NCBI GenBank assembly: GCA_937915765.1
Contig: CALGHE010000077.1
Span: 1-21,383, forward strand
Direction of reading: 5' to 3'
Length of the DNA stretch: 21,383 nucleotides
From: an uncultured Bacteroidales bacterium
Lineage (GTDB): Bacteria > Bacteroidota > Bacteroidia > Bacteroidales > Paludibacteraceae
The notes under the pieces were generated by a model. It saw only the letters and a program-made list of their open reading frames with translations. It was not told the DNA's origin and searched no databases. A program made the translations under genes and the position numbers. Every line of letters starts with the position of its first letter. Within the stretch, counting starts at the first letter, position 1. Positions 7,962 to 14,869 of the stretch are shown here, in pieces.

Positions 7962-9194
7962 ATGAAAATTGTTTATAATCTCGGTATCTTACTTTACAAA
8001 TTGATGATACTGTTAGCCTCTCCGTTTAACGAGAAGGCAAGGCTTTTTCGCGAAGGACGAAAAGGAGTTTTTGAGTATCTTAAGCAGGAAATGGATCCAA
8101 AGTCCAACTATATATGGTTCCACGCAGCATCGCTCGGCGAGTTTGAGCAAGGGCGCCCTTTGATGGAACGGATAAGGAAAGACAATCTTGACTACAAAAT
8201 CATCTTGACGTTTTTCTCGCCGTCTGGCTACGAGGTACGGAAGAATTATGATGGAGTGGATATTGTGTGCTACCTGCCTATGGACACTTCATGGGAGGCT
8301 CGCAAGTTTATTAAAATTGTCAGGCCTTCGATTGCCGTGTTTGTAAAATATGAGTTTTGGCTGAATTACCTGACCGAACTCAAGGAGCATAAAATCCCTA
8401 CGTACATAGTCTCTGCTATATTCCGCGAGTCTCAGGCTTTCTTCAAATGGTACGGCGGCTGGTATTGCGGTTTTCTTCGAAACTTCAAGCATCTTTTTGT
8501 GCAGGATAAAAAGTCGGTTGAACTGCTTGCTTCAGTTGGGATACATGATGTGACTATTGCAGGCGACACACGTTTCGACAGAGTGGCGGAAATTGTGCGT
8601 CAGGCTAAGGAGTTGCCGGTTGTTGAGGCTTTTAAAGGGAACAGCCGTGTGCTGATTGCCGGCAGTTCATGGCCAAAGGATGAGGATTTGTTTATTGATT
8701 ATTTCAACAATAACGAAAATCTGAAACTTATAATAGCGCCGCATGTTGTTAGCGAAAGCCATATCGAGGAGATTATAGGTAAACTGAAGCGTCCTTGCGT
8801 GCGTTTTACGAAGACAAATGAGGAGGAGGCTGCGAAGGCAGACTGCATGATAATTGACTGCATCGGACTGCTTTCTGCAATTTACCGATATGGCGAGGTT
8901 GCTTACATCGGAGGAGGATTTGGTGTCGGAATCCATAATATACTTGAAGCCGCTGTTTACGGTATGCCGGTGATTTTCGGCCCAAACTACCAGAAGTTCC
9001 GGGAAGCTGTTGAGATGGAGAAAGTCGGAGCGGCGTTCCCTATACATTGCGGCAATTGCCTGAAAAAGGTTCTTGACGAACTGTTTGCCGAAGATACATC
9101 GAAATTGAACGAGGTTTCGGCTAAGGCGCAAGAGTTTGTGTCTCAAAATTGCGGAGCTTCAGATTTGATTATGCAAAAAATTTTCGGAAAATAA
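7962..9194 (+). CDS. waaA: 3-deoxy-D-manno-octulosonic acid (KDO) transferase
   Basis: A 410-residue GT-B glycosyltransferase (also called kdtA) that moves KDO from CMP-KDO to lipid A precursor at the cytoplasmic face of the inner membrane, an early step of LPS core synthesis. Family marks are WFHAASLGEFEQGRPL (residues 52-67, with Glu60 as the likely catalytic base), FFSPSGYE, the VKYEFWLNYL helix, AGDTRFDR, the start of the C-terminal domain at IAGSSWPKDE, IAPHVVSESHI, and the nucleotide-sugar site YIGGGFGVGIHNILEA with NYQKFREA. An N-terminal hydrophobic helix (about 5-21) fits membrane association. I chose the ATG at 7962; the frame is open to a GTG at 7935 but the extension has no family similarity. 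No TAnnTTTG box is visible just upstream. Confidence 0.95.
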   Translation: MKIVYNLGILLYKLMILLASPFNEKARLFREGRKGVFEYLKQEMDPKSNYIWFHAASLGEFEQGRPLMERIRKDNLDYKIILTFFSPSGYEVRKNYDGVDIVCYLPMDTSWEARKFIKIVRPSIAVFVKYEFWLNYLTELKEHKIPTYIVSAIFRESQAFFKWYGGWYCGFLRNFKHLFVQDKKSVELLASVGIHDVTIAGDTRFDRVAEIVRQAKELPVVEAFKGNSRVLIAGSSWPKDEDLFIDYFNNNENLKLIIAPHVVSESHIEEIIGKLKRPCVRFTKTNEEEAAKADCMIIDCIGLLSAIYRYGEVAYIGGGFGVGIHNILEAAVYGMPVIFGPNYQKFREAVEMEKVGAAFPIHCGNCLKKVLDELFAEDTSKLNEVSAKAQEFVSQNCGASDLIMQKIFGK

Positions 9195-9217
9195 ACACCG
9201 AAAAGACAAGATAGTTT

Positions 9218-9245
9218 AAGCGAGGACTTCGGTCTTCGCTTTTTA
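9218..9245 (+). terminator. Terminator with UUCG loop between convergent waaA and the thiE-like gene
   Basis: AAGCGAGGAC and GTCTTCGCTT form a 10-bp stem (one G-T pair) closing a TTCG tetraloop, followed by a run of Ts on the plus strand. The T run overlaps the stop codon of the converging minus-strand gene, so one hairpin sits at both 3' ends. The minus-strand side lacks a T run and would be weaker. Confidence 0.8.
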
Positions 9246-9779
9246 TTTGCTCCAAACCGCCCCGAGCATGGCACATCCGCCGAAAGCGTATTGTTCCAAT
9301 TTGTGCATGTTTTCAAAATTAACTCCGCCAAGGGCATATACCTTTTCATTGATTAATCCGGCTTTTGAGTATTGGAGAAGCTCTTCGTGCGAAAAGGCGG
9401 AGTTGTAGCCAGCCTTTGATATGCTGTTAAATATAGGACTGAGCGTGACATAATCAAATTTAGAAATATCCCTAAGTTCATCGATAGAATGACACGATTT
9501 GCTGATGCGTAAACGTCGCGCTCCATTGTACATGGCATTACGGCGATTTAGGTGCACACCGCCAACAGCAAACCTGTCTGCAAGTTCAAAATGGTCGTGC
9601 AGAGTTATCCTTTCGTGGAAAACCTCCGGTATTTGCCTCAATAAGGTTTCATACTCGGCAGCAGACGCGTCTGGCTTTCGCAAATGCAAAATCTGCAAAC
9701 CTTTCTCGAAATGTGCAGCAATCTGCTCTGCTTCGTGGCCAAAAAACTCTGGTCTGGTGAAATAAACTATATTAAGCAT
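9243..9779 (-). CDS. Thiamine-phosphate synthase family protein (ThiE/TenI-like)
   Basis: A 178-residue TIM-barrel protein of the ThiE/TenI family. ThiE joins the pyrimidine and thiazole phosphates to make thiamine phosphate; TenI relatives aromatise the thiazole. Visible family blocks are LQILHLRKPD (about 32-41), TLHDHFELADRF, GGVHLNRRN, RISKSCHS, FDYVTLSPIF followed by SKAGYNSAF, and VYALGGVN. It is shorter than typical ThiE (about 200-215 residues) and has HLRKP rather than the common QLR.K, so ThiE versus TenI function is undecided and I give no symbol. It begins 43 bases after the Rpn nuclease gene ends on the same strand, and thiS and thiD lie further upstream. This suggests a thiamin cluster with an intervening nuclease gene. 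Confidence 0.75.
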   Translation of the reverse strand: MLNIVYFTRPEFFGHEAEQIAAHFEKGLQILHLRKPDASAAEYETLLRQIPEVFHERITLHDHFELADRFAVGGVHLNRRNAMYNGARRLRISKSCHSIDELRDISKFDYVTLSPIFNSISKAGYNSAFSHEELLQYSKAGLINEKVYALGGVNFENMHKLEQYAFGGCAMLGAVWSK

Positions 9780-9822
9780 AATCTGTTAGCAATTACGACA
9801 CCATTTGACAACTCCTTTAAAT

Positions 9823-10797
9823 CTACAAATTCTCAATATCTTCTGGTGTCAGACCTGTCGCTTGGGAAATCTTGTCAGAGTCTATGCCGAGCCGTTTCAA
9901 GTTTCTGGCAGTGGCAAGTTTCTCCTCTGCTCGTCCTCTTTCGAGTCCTTTTTCAAGTCCGGCAGCTTCTCCTTCAGCCCGACCCTTTTCAAGTCCTTCA
10001 GCCCGTCCTCTTTCTAGACCAGCGGCCTCTCCTTCTGCAAAACCTTCGCTTTTGGCGGTTGTCAGGACGTTGTTCAGGTCCCAGAAGTTCTTCAAACTCT
10101 CCTCGTACTCACCCCTCTCTTTGTCGGTGAAGGCTGATATTTCAGCCACGTCAAACAGTTTTTTGAAAATGGCACCTGTGAGAGCCTCCGGCTTGCCCTT
10201 CAGTTTATAGAGGTTCTTTATGACATACAGCCACTTGTCCAACGATGTGTTCAAATCAGCTTCCGTCTTGTTGAACTTGGGCATCTCTACGAATATGTAA
10301 TTGAGGCGGTCGCTGAAGATTTCGTTGTCGTCATCTTTCAGCTGCACTTTACTTATAACCCTTCCGTTCTCTTCGGCTCCTTCATCAAGCTGAAAGTTCA
10401 GAATCCCTATGACATAAACCGGAGACAGACGGTAGTCCCACGGCATGAGCCTGCCGCTCCTCACGCCCTGGCTTCTTACGGCGAACGACGAATAGTATAT
10501 CGCCCTGTCCTTGAAAAAGTCCTGCTTCGCTTTCTGCATCTCAACTCTGAACCGCTCGCCGCCGAACGTCGAGCAGTAAACGTCGTAAACGGCGCGTCGC
10601 TCATCCATGCTGTCGCCGAGCTGCTCGCTGTTCAAGTACGTCAATGACTCAATCATCTTGTCGCCGCTAAGCTCCAAGAGGTCGTTTAGGAAGCCTATCA
10701 GCAGGTCCTTGTTCGCCTCCGTGCCGAAAATCTTCTTGAAGGCGAAGTCGGTATAGAAATTCACGTAGCGTGATGTCGCTGTTCCGGGGATGCACAT
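9823..10797 (-). CDS. Rpn-family recombination-promoting nuclease / PD-(D/E)XK transposase-like protein
   Basis: A 324-residue protein. The N-terminal FYTDFAFKKIFGTEANKDLL (about 14-33) and FLNDLL are hallmarks of the Rpn/PD-(D/E)XK 'transposase' family found in many copies in Bacteroidota. Candidate catalytic residues are Asp72 (YDVYC) and the Glu86-x-Gln88 pair (RVEMQ). Residues about 251-291 are a low-complexity tail of Gly-Leu-Glu-Arg-Gly-Arg-Ala-Glu type units, encoded by imperfect DNA repeats. A short C-terminal helical segment ends TGLTPEDIENL. By family knowledge such proteins are DNA endonucleases that raise recombination; no transposition ends are evident here. The ATG at 10797 is chosen because the longer frame begins with a TTG inside the -7 box. 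It splits thiS/thiD from the thiE-like gene. Confidence 0.85.
   Translation of the reverse strand: MCIPGTATSRYVNFYTDFAFKKIFGTEANKDLLIGFLNDLLELSGDKMIESLTYLNSEQLGDSMDERRAVYDVYCSTFGGERFRVEMQKAKQDFFKDRAIYYSSFAVRSQGVRSGRLMPWDYRLSPVYVIGILNFQLDEGAEENGRVISKVQLKDDDNEIFSDRLNYIFVEMPKFNKTEADLNTSLDKWLYVIKNLYKLKGKPEALTGAIFKKLFDVAEISAFTDKERGEYEESLKNFWDLNNVLTTAKSEGFAEGEAAGLERGRAEGLEKGRAEGEAAGLEKGLERGRAEEKLATARNLKRLGIDSDKISQATGLTPEDIENL
9922..10047. repeat. Imperfect in-frame repeats in the tail of the Rpn-type gene
   Basis: About 126 bases consist of variants of units encoding GLERGRAEG, GLEKGRAEG and EGEAAG. On the plus strand, related phrases such as TTTCAAGTCC and CAGCCCG recur. Each repeat step keeps the frame, so length change by slippage or recombination would alter the tail without breaking the protein. 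Confidence 0.7.
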
Positions 10798-10824
10798 AAT
10801 ATTTAAGATATTGTTGTTATATCG

Positions 10825-10832
10825 CAAAGGTA
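10825..10832 (-). promoter_or_regulatory. Promoter -7 box for the Rpn-type gene
   Basis: The minus strand reads TACCTTTG, an exact TAnnTTTG match, 27 bases before the chosen ATG. The nearest upstream TTTG is 26 bases away, slightly far for a -33 box. The gene therefore seems to be transcribed on its own, not only by read-through from thiS. Confidence 0.55.
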
Positions 10833-10912
10833 GAAAAAAAGAACGACATTTTTATCTGCAAAACCATTGATTTGTCAGCATTTAGATTTTTTTAACAAAA
10901 AACGCCAAATCG

Positions 10913-10983
10913 CATCGTCACAAATCGGAACTCAGACTCAAGACCATCGTGTCTGAGTTTAACCCTTCTAATTTGTGATGATG
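10913..10983. repeat. Composite two-stem palindrome between thiS and the Rpn-type gene
   Basis: Outer arms CATCGTCACAAAT (10913-10925) and ATTTGTGATGATG (10971-10983) pair over 13 bases with one G-T pair. Nested inside, AACTCAGAC (10929-10937) and GTCTGAGTT (10951-10959) pair perfectly over 9 bases around a 13-base loop. It could be the thi-operon terminator, since a TTTTTT run follows about 15 bases later on the minus strand. It could equally be a small REP/MITE-like element. It fills most of the otherwise gene-free 228 bases between the Rpn-type gene and thiS. Confidence 0.7.
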
Positions 10984-11025
10984 AGAATTTCAGTAAGTTG
11001 AAAATCTTTGCAGAGATATAATTTG

Positions 11026-11226
11026 TCAACCTCCGCAAACCGCTTTTATCATAATGATTTTCATGCCGTCTGCAAGAACGGTTTCACTCCATTTGTCTCG
11101 TTTTATCACTTGATTATCAATAGCAAATGCAATCCCTTTAGGATTAAGACTCAGCCTTTCCACAATAGAATCGAGCGTAGAGCCGTTGTCAAACTCATAA
11201 TTTTTATTATTTATCTCTATATTCAT
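11026..11226 (-). CDS. thiS: Sulfur carrier protein ThiS
   Basis: A 66-residue ubiquitin-like protein ending in Gly-Gly, the feature that is adenylated and thiocarboxylated so that sulfur can be passed into the thiazole ring of thiamin. The small beta-grasp pattern is visible: MNIEINNKNYEF, a central LDSIVERLSL helix, GIAFAIDNQVI, and DGMKIIMIKAVCGG. Length and C-terminus fit ThiS well. It starts 12 bases after thiD on the same strand, so the two are an operon. The usual partners thiG, thiF, thiH and thiC are not in the window, so the thiazole synthase must be encoded elsewhere if the pathway is complete. Confidence 0.9.
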   Translation of the reverse strand: MNIEINNKNYEFDNGSTLDSIVERLSLNPKGIAFAIDNQVIKRDKWSETVLADGMKIIMIKAVCGG

Positions 11227-11238
11227 TTTATTACAAAT

Positions 11239-12060
11239 TTAAAGGTTGACGCCCGAAAGCTTTTTCGGATTGAAAAGATGGTTTACAGGACCGTGGCCTT
11301 TGCCGCATTCGATGTCTTTGCCTGCGTACAAGGCGTGTATTATGTAGTCTTTGGCAGACATGAACGCCTCTCTCAAATCTTCTCCGAGAGCAAGGTACGA
11401 AGCAATTGCAGAAGACAAAGTACAGCCTGTGCCGTGAGTGTTTTTTGTGTCAACAAAAGCGGAGCGTATTCCTATTCCGTCCTTGCCCTTTTCAAAAAGC
11501 ATATCGACAGACTCGTCTCCATCAAGGTGTCCGCCCTTCATAAGCACAGCATTGCAGCCGCAATCCAGAAGAGCCTCGGCCGCCCTTTGCATATCATCGA
11601 CAGATTTGACACTGATACCTGTAAGCACACGCACCTCCTCTATATTGGGCGTTATCAGGGTGGCAAGCGGGAACAACATTTCGCGCACTGCCTCAATAGC
11701 CTCGTCCGTTATCAGCTTGCTGCCACTTGTGGAGACCATAACCGGGTCCAGCACATAATACTTAGGAGAAAAACGTTTCAGACAATCTGCAATAGCCTCA
11801 ACAGAATCCTTGCTGTAGAGCATTCCGCTTTTCACCGCGTCAATCTTCATATCTTCAAACACGGCCTCTATCTGGTCTTTCAGAATATTAGGGTCGATGC
11901 CCTGTATAGACCGCACCCCGGTCGTGTTCTGAGACGTTATGGCGGTAATCGCGCTGCAGGCGTAAACTCCGAGCGAGGAGATGGTCTTTATATCTGCCTG
12001 AATACCTGCGCCTCCACAGCTGTCAGAGCCTGCAATTGTTAATACTGTAGGGTATCTCAT
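11239..12060 (-). CDS. thiD: Hydroxymethylpyrimidine/phosphomethylpyrimidine kinase
   Basis: A 273-residue ribokinase-fold enzyme that phosphorylates HMP and then HMP-phosphate to give the pyrimidine precursor of thiamin. Characteristic blocks are TIAGSDSCGGAGIQADIKT (8-26), CSAITAITSQNTTGV (35-49), VLDPVMVSTSG (103-113), the LITPN segment, MKGGHL, and the anion hole/catalytic GTHG-type stretch KNTHGTGCTLSSAIA with Cys213. Length is normal. It is followed after 12 bases by thiS. The upstream hairpin at 12076-12105 separates it from aqpZ. I see neither a TAnnTTTG box nor a TPP riboswitch in front of it, so its promoter is not identified and partial read-through from aqpZ is possible. Confidence 0.95.
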   Translation of the reverse strand: MRYPTVLTIAGSDSCGGAGIQADIKTISSLGVYACSAITAITSQNTTGVRSIQGIDPNILKDQIEAVFEDMKIDAVKSGMLYSKDSVEAIADCLKRFSPKYYVLDPVMVSTSGSKLITDEAIEAVREMLFPLATLITPNIEEVRVLTGISVKSVDDMQRAAEALLDCGCNAVLMKGGHLDGDESVDMLFEKGKDGIGIRSAFVDTKNTHGTGCTLSSAIASYLALGEDLREAFMSAKDYIIHALYAGKDIECGKGHGPVNHLFNPKKLSGVNL

Positions 12061-12068
12061 TTTATCTT

Positions 12069-12105
12069 TTTAAACGATGGAGATGCCGTCAGAGACATCT
12101 CCATC
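12069..12105 (-). terminator. Hairpin between aqpZ and thiD
   Basis: GATGGAGATG (12076-12085) pairs perfectly with CATCTCCATC (12096-12105) around a 10-base loop. On the minus strand the stem is followed by GTTTAAAAAG, a weak T run, so termination after aqpZ may be incomplete. This would allow some read-through into thiD. Confidence 0.65.
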
Positions 12106-12118
12106 AGTAAGTTATTTA

Positions 12119-12805
12119 TTATTCGTTGTCAGAACCGACGAACTTCCATGTGAATGCAGCCAACGCGCCTCCGATGAAAGGTCCGACGATGAAAATCCAT
12201 AACTGCTGAAGAGCCACGCCGCCCTCGAACACAGCAGGCGCTATGCTTCGTGCTGGATTTACAGAAGTACCTGTGTAGCGGATGCACACAAGGTGAACAA
12301 GCACAAGGCTAAGACCGATTGCAAGGCCTGCGAAGTTTCCTGCTCCCTTCTTAGAGTCTGTTGTTCCCAACACAACAAGCACAAACACGAATGTGAAGAT
12401 GATTTCTGCAATCAGCCCGCCTGTCGGTGAAACTCCAGCCTGACAAGCGTTCGCACCTGTCCCGCTTAAACCTTCAACATTTGAAGTCAGAAGATAAAGA
12501 AGTCCTGAGCCGATAAAAGCTCCTATCACCTGAAACAGCATGTACATACCTGCGTCCTTGCCAGACATTCTACCTGATAGCAGACAGCCCAATGTGATTG
12601 CCGGATTGATGTGGCAACCGCTTATTCCGCCGATAGCGTAGGCCATAGACACAACTGCAAGCCCGAAGGCGAGCGAAGTTCCGACAACCGAAGCAACGTT
12701 CACAATCTCGCTGCAGTCCGAAGAACAGTTCAAACTCACGGCAACGCCGCAACCCATAAGGACAAGTACCATTGTCCCAATCATTTCAGCTAAATACTTT
12801 TTCAT
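12119..12805 (-). CDS. aqpZ: Aquaporin Z-type water channel
   Basis: A 228-residue inner-membrane channel of the MIP family with six membrane helices and two NPA half-helices: HINPA (65-69) and SVNPAR (181-186). The residues expected at the selectivity filter are Phe47 (LAFGL), His171 (LVHLV), Thr180 (YTGTS) and Arg186, the water-selective (AqpZ) pattern. Glycerol facilitators have a small residue in place of His and are usually longer. The external loop after helix 1 contains a Cys pair (NCSSDCSE), which is somewhat unusual. Neighbouring genes are functionally unrelated. Only an imperfect -7 box (TATCTTCA) is seen upstream, and a hairpin at 12076-12105 lies downstream. Confidence 0.93.
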   Translation of the reverse strand: MKKYLAEMIGTMVLVLMGCGVAVSLNCSSDCSEIVNVASVVGTSLAFGLAVVSMAYAIGGISGCHINPAITLGCLLSGRMSGKDAGMYMLFQVIGAFIGSGLLYLLTSNVEGLSGTGANACQAGVSPTGGLIAEIIFTFVFVLVVLGTTDSKKGAGNFAGLAIGLSLVLVHLVCIRYTGTSVNPARSIAPAVFEGGVALQQLWIFIVGPFIGGALAAFTWKFVGSDNE

Positions 12806-12868
12806 TTTTTCTTAAATTAAATTAGTTATTAAATGTGAAGATAAAAAAAATCTTGTAGAATGCAACTT

Positions 12869-13889
12869 CTATATTTTACGTTTTTTTGTTTTTTTGCTTT
12901 TTTTCGAATATTTATAGGAATCGCATGATTCTTTGTCTTGCGACGGCAATGGCAATATGTCTGAAAAATGCTTCAGATAATTCGAATTCATCAAATTGGT
13001 GCAGTTGCACGAAAAAACAACAGCATCGTCTTCGCCGTATAGATATAAAACATTGTCTCCATAAGAAAGGCGCTGATAACCATCATGATAAATAACCTTG
13101 CGTATATGACGGCACAGTTCTGTCGTGTGCACATCTACAGTTATGCAGTTCTGGTCGATGGTGATATAGTCCTTGCGGGTAACAATGCCTTTGTATATAA
13201 AAAATATGCCACACAAGGCGAAAAACAATATCAAAAACGTGAAACTCATGTAATCACCCAATGTTTGTTCAGAGTCTTGGAATAGAAGAATCGCAGCAAA
13301 TACAATTGCCGCCAATAAACAAATAAGGCCCATCACAATGAATGAAATCGTTTTCCTCCTGCAAAAAGTTGTTTCTCCATGCCTCTTAAAATCGTATAGC
13401 GGCTTTGGGAGAGTTAGTCCAAACCTATGTTTAGCTATAAATCCATTCAACTTTATCAATTCAGCGCTAAAAAGAGACTGAATTTCAATCTTTTTCAAAA
13501 GTTGCTCGTTGACATCGTACAGTTCAAGAGTATAAACCCAATGAGCTTGTCTGCCATCTTTATAAGAGGCGTCCAACGCATAGGAAGAGAGTTCTTCCCA
13601 TCGATAGAAACATTGATGGCGTTTCGGGAAGAGACTGTTGCTATGCACATCAATAGTGATGCCTTTTGAGTCTGTCTGTATGTAGTCGTTCTTGACTAAT
13701 AAAGCGAACCAGATTAGCCAAGCTCCTATGAATCATTATGCCCAAGGTTAGGCTGAAGAATACCAACACTTTGGGGCTGGACTCTTCTTTGAACACCCCG
13801 ACAAGTATATAGAGTATAAACAGCAAGCAAACGACTCCAACGCCTATAAAATAGCGCACATTAGACCGGTCTGTTTTTATTATGTCCAT
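12869..13889 (-). pseudogene. Frameshifted second copy of the tandem four-helix membrane family
   Basis: Two open frames together make one protein equivalent to the complete paralogue at 13904-14848. The first (13650-13889, 79 residues) covers the N-terminal helix region, then runs into unrelated residues and a stop. The second (ending at 12869) is open upstream to about 13733 and reads GAWLIWFALLVKNDY, matching GGWLTWFAWWVKYDY of the paralogue. It continues through DSKGITIDVHSNS, YRWEELSSYALDA, a second pair of membrane helices and the C-terminal domain. The frames join if one base near 13730 is skipped (net +1). No other stop interrupts either part, so the lesion looks recent, or is a sequencing error. 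A Lys-rich tail (KKSKKTKKRKI) is unique to this copy. GTG at 13646-13648 could restart translation of the second part but lacks two helices. Function unknown. Confidence 0.75.
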
Positions 13890-13903
13890 AAACAGTCTTC
13901 TTT

Positions 13904-14848
13904 TTATTCGTAAATAACCAAATCTAAAACCGAACCCAGATATTGGAAGTTTTCCAAGTTAGAACATCTGCACGAAAACATCTCTTTTTCGTCCTTGTCA
14001 TGCAATTTCAGTATGCCGTCACAGAATGAGAAACTCTGATAACTGTCATGAGCAATAACTTTATGCATACGTTCGTTCTGCCCTGAGCGCATATTTGCAG
14101 TTATGCAGTTTGGATCGATGGAGATGCAGTCGCTCTTTGCAGCGTTGCTCTCACGTATAAGGCTTGTTCCGCACGCGCAAAAGATAACTCCGAACAGAAG
14201 CATAACAGCTATCTCTTCAAGGTCGCTGAGTAAAAATACAAAAAGCCCGGACCAGAGAATGCCAATCAACAGGATAACGTATCCGACAACCAAAAGAATC
14301 TTTGCACTGTTGTCCGGGAAAGTGACTTTGTTGTACTTGTCTAAGTCGTACACCGGTTTGGATGGCAGATATTTGCTTATGTAACCATCTAAACCCTGCA
14401 GATTGCCGTCGAAAAGTGTATGAGGCTTAATCTTCTCCAATAGCTGCCCATTGGCTCCGTATAGTTTAAGAGTATATCTCCAATGGGAAAGAGTATAAGC
14501 ACTTTTTTCTATATGATCTGCATCTAATGAATAGGCCGACAGCTCCTCCCATCGATAAGAGCGCTGGATATGTTTCGGGAAAGGGCTGTTGCTATGCACA
14601 TCAATAGTAATTCCTTTTGAGTCTGCCTTGAAATAGTCGTACTTGACCCACCAGGCAAACCAAGTCAGCCATCCTCCCAAGACTATAAAAGGACACCAGA
14701 GAATTATGAAGAACTCTTTTTCCTGAGGCTCGCTATAGCAAGACAAACCGAGCATACTGCAAATAAACAATGACAATACAACTCCAGCACCAATCACAAA
14801 ATTTGCGTTTGCTCGGCCTGTCCTTACAAAGAAATCACTTTTGTTCAT
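13904..14848 (-). CDS. Four-helix membrane protein with two soluble domains, function unknown
   Basis: A 314-residue protein that I do not recognise. It has two membrane helices (about 16-35 and 46-67), a soluble domain (about 70-170) with KGITIDVHSNS, RWEELSAYSLDA and YTLKLYGANGQLLEKI, two more helices (about 183-206 and 211-231), and a second soluble domain (about 238-314). The start of each soluble domain looks alike (DYFKADSKGITIDV and DCISIDPNCITANM), suggesting an internal duplication of a helix-pair plus domain unit. The first domain has the strand-rich look of bacterial PH-like domains, a guess only. A diverged paralogue follows after 14 bases. The gene starts 21 bases after argF' with no visible promoter or terminator between, so it is probably co-transcribed with proA-argF'. 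Confidence 0.75.
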   Translation of the reverse strand: MNKSDFFVRTGRANANFVIGAGVVLSLFICSMLGLSCYSEPQEKEFFIILWCPFIVLGGWLTWFAWWVKYDYFKADSKGITIDVHSNSPFPKHIQRSYRWEELSAYSLDADHIEKSAYTLSHWRYTLKLYGANGQLLEKIKPHTLFDGNLQGLDGYISKYLPSKPVYDLDKYNKVTFPDNSAKILLVVGYVILLIGILWSGLFVFLLSDLEEIAVMLLFGVIFCACGTSLIRESNAAKSDCISIDPNCITANMRSGQNERMHKVIAHDSYQSFSFCDGILKLHDKDEKEMFSCRCSNLENFQYLGSVLDLVIYE

Positions 14849-14869
14849 GCAATGAACTTACTATATTTC

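Noticed and set aside
9780..9822. An AAAGGAG sequence followed by ATG GTG TCG TAA on the minus strand, a three-codon reading frame before the thiE-like gene
   Set aside because: Probably chance; a minimal leader peptide cannot be supported from one sequence, and Bacteroidota rely little on Shine-Dalgarno sites.
11008..12042. A 344-codon open frame on the plus strand across thiS and thiD
   Set aside because: Antisense to two clear genes with intact motifs; composition rich in His, Cys and Arg is typical of a shadow frame.
12061..12118. Possible TPP riboswitch in front of thiD
   Set aside because: The space holds only a simple hairpin and lacks the conserved CTGAGA and ACCTGAT-type blocks of the TPP aptamer.
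13650..13889. A separate small 79-residue membrane protein gene
   Set aside because: Its N-terminal part aligns with the start of the neighbouring paralogue, and the continuation lies in another frame, so it is the first half of a frameshifted gene.
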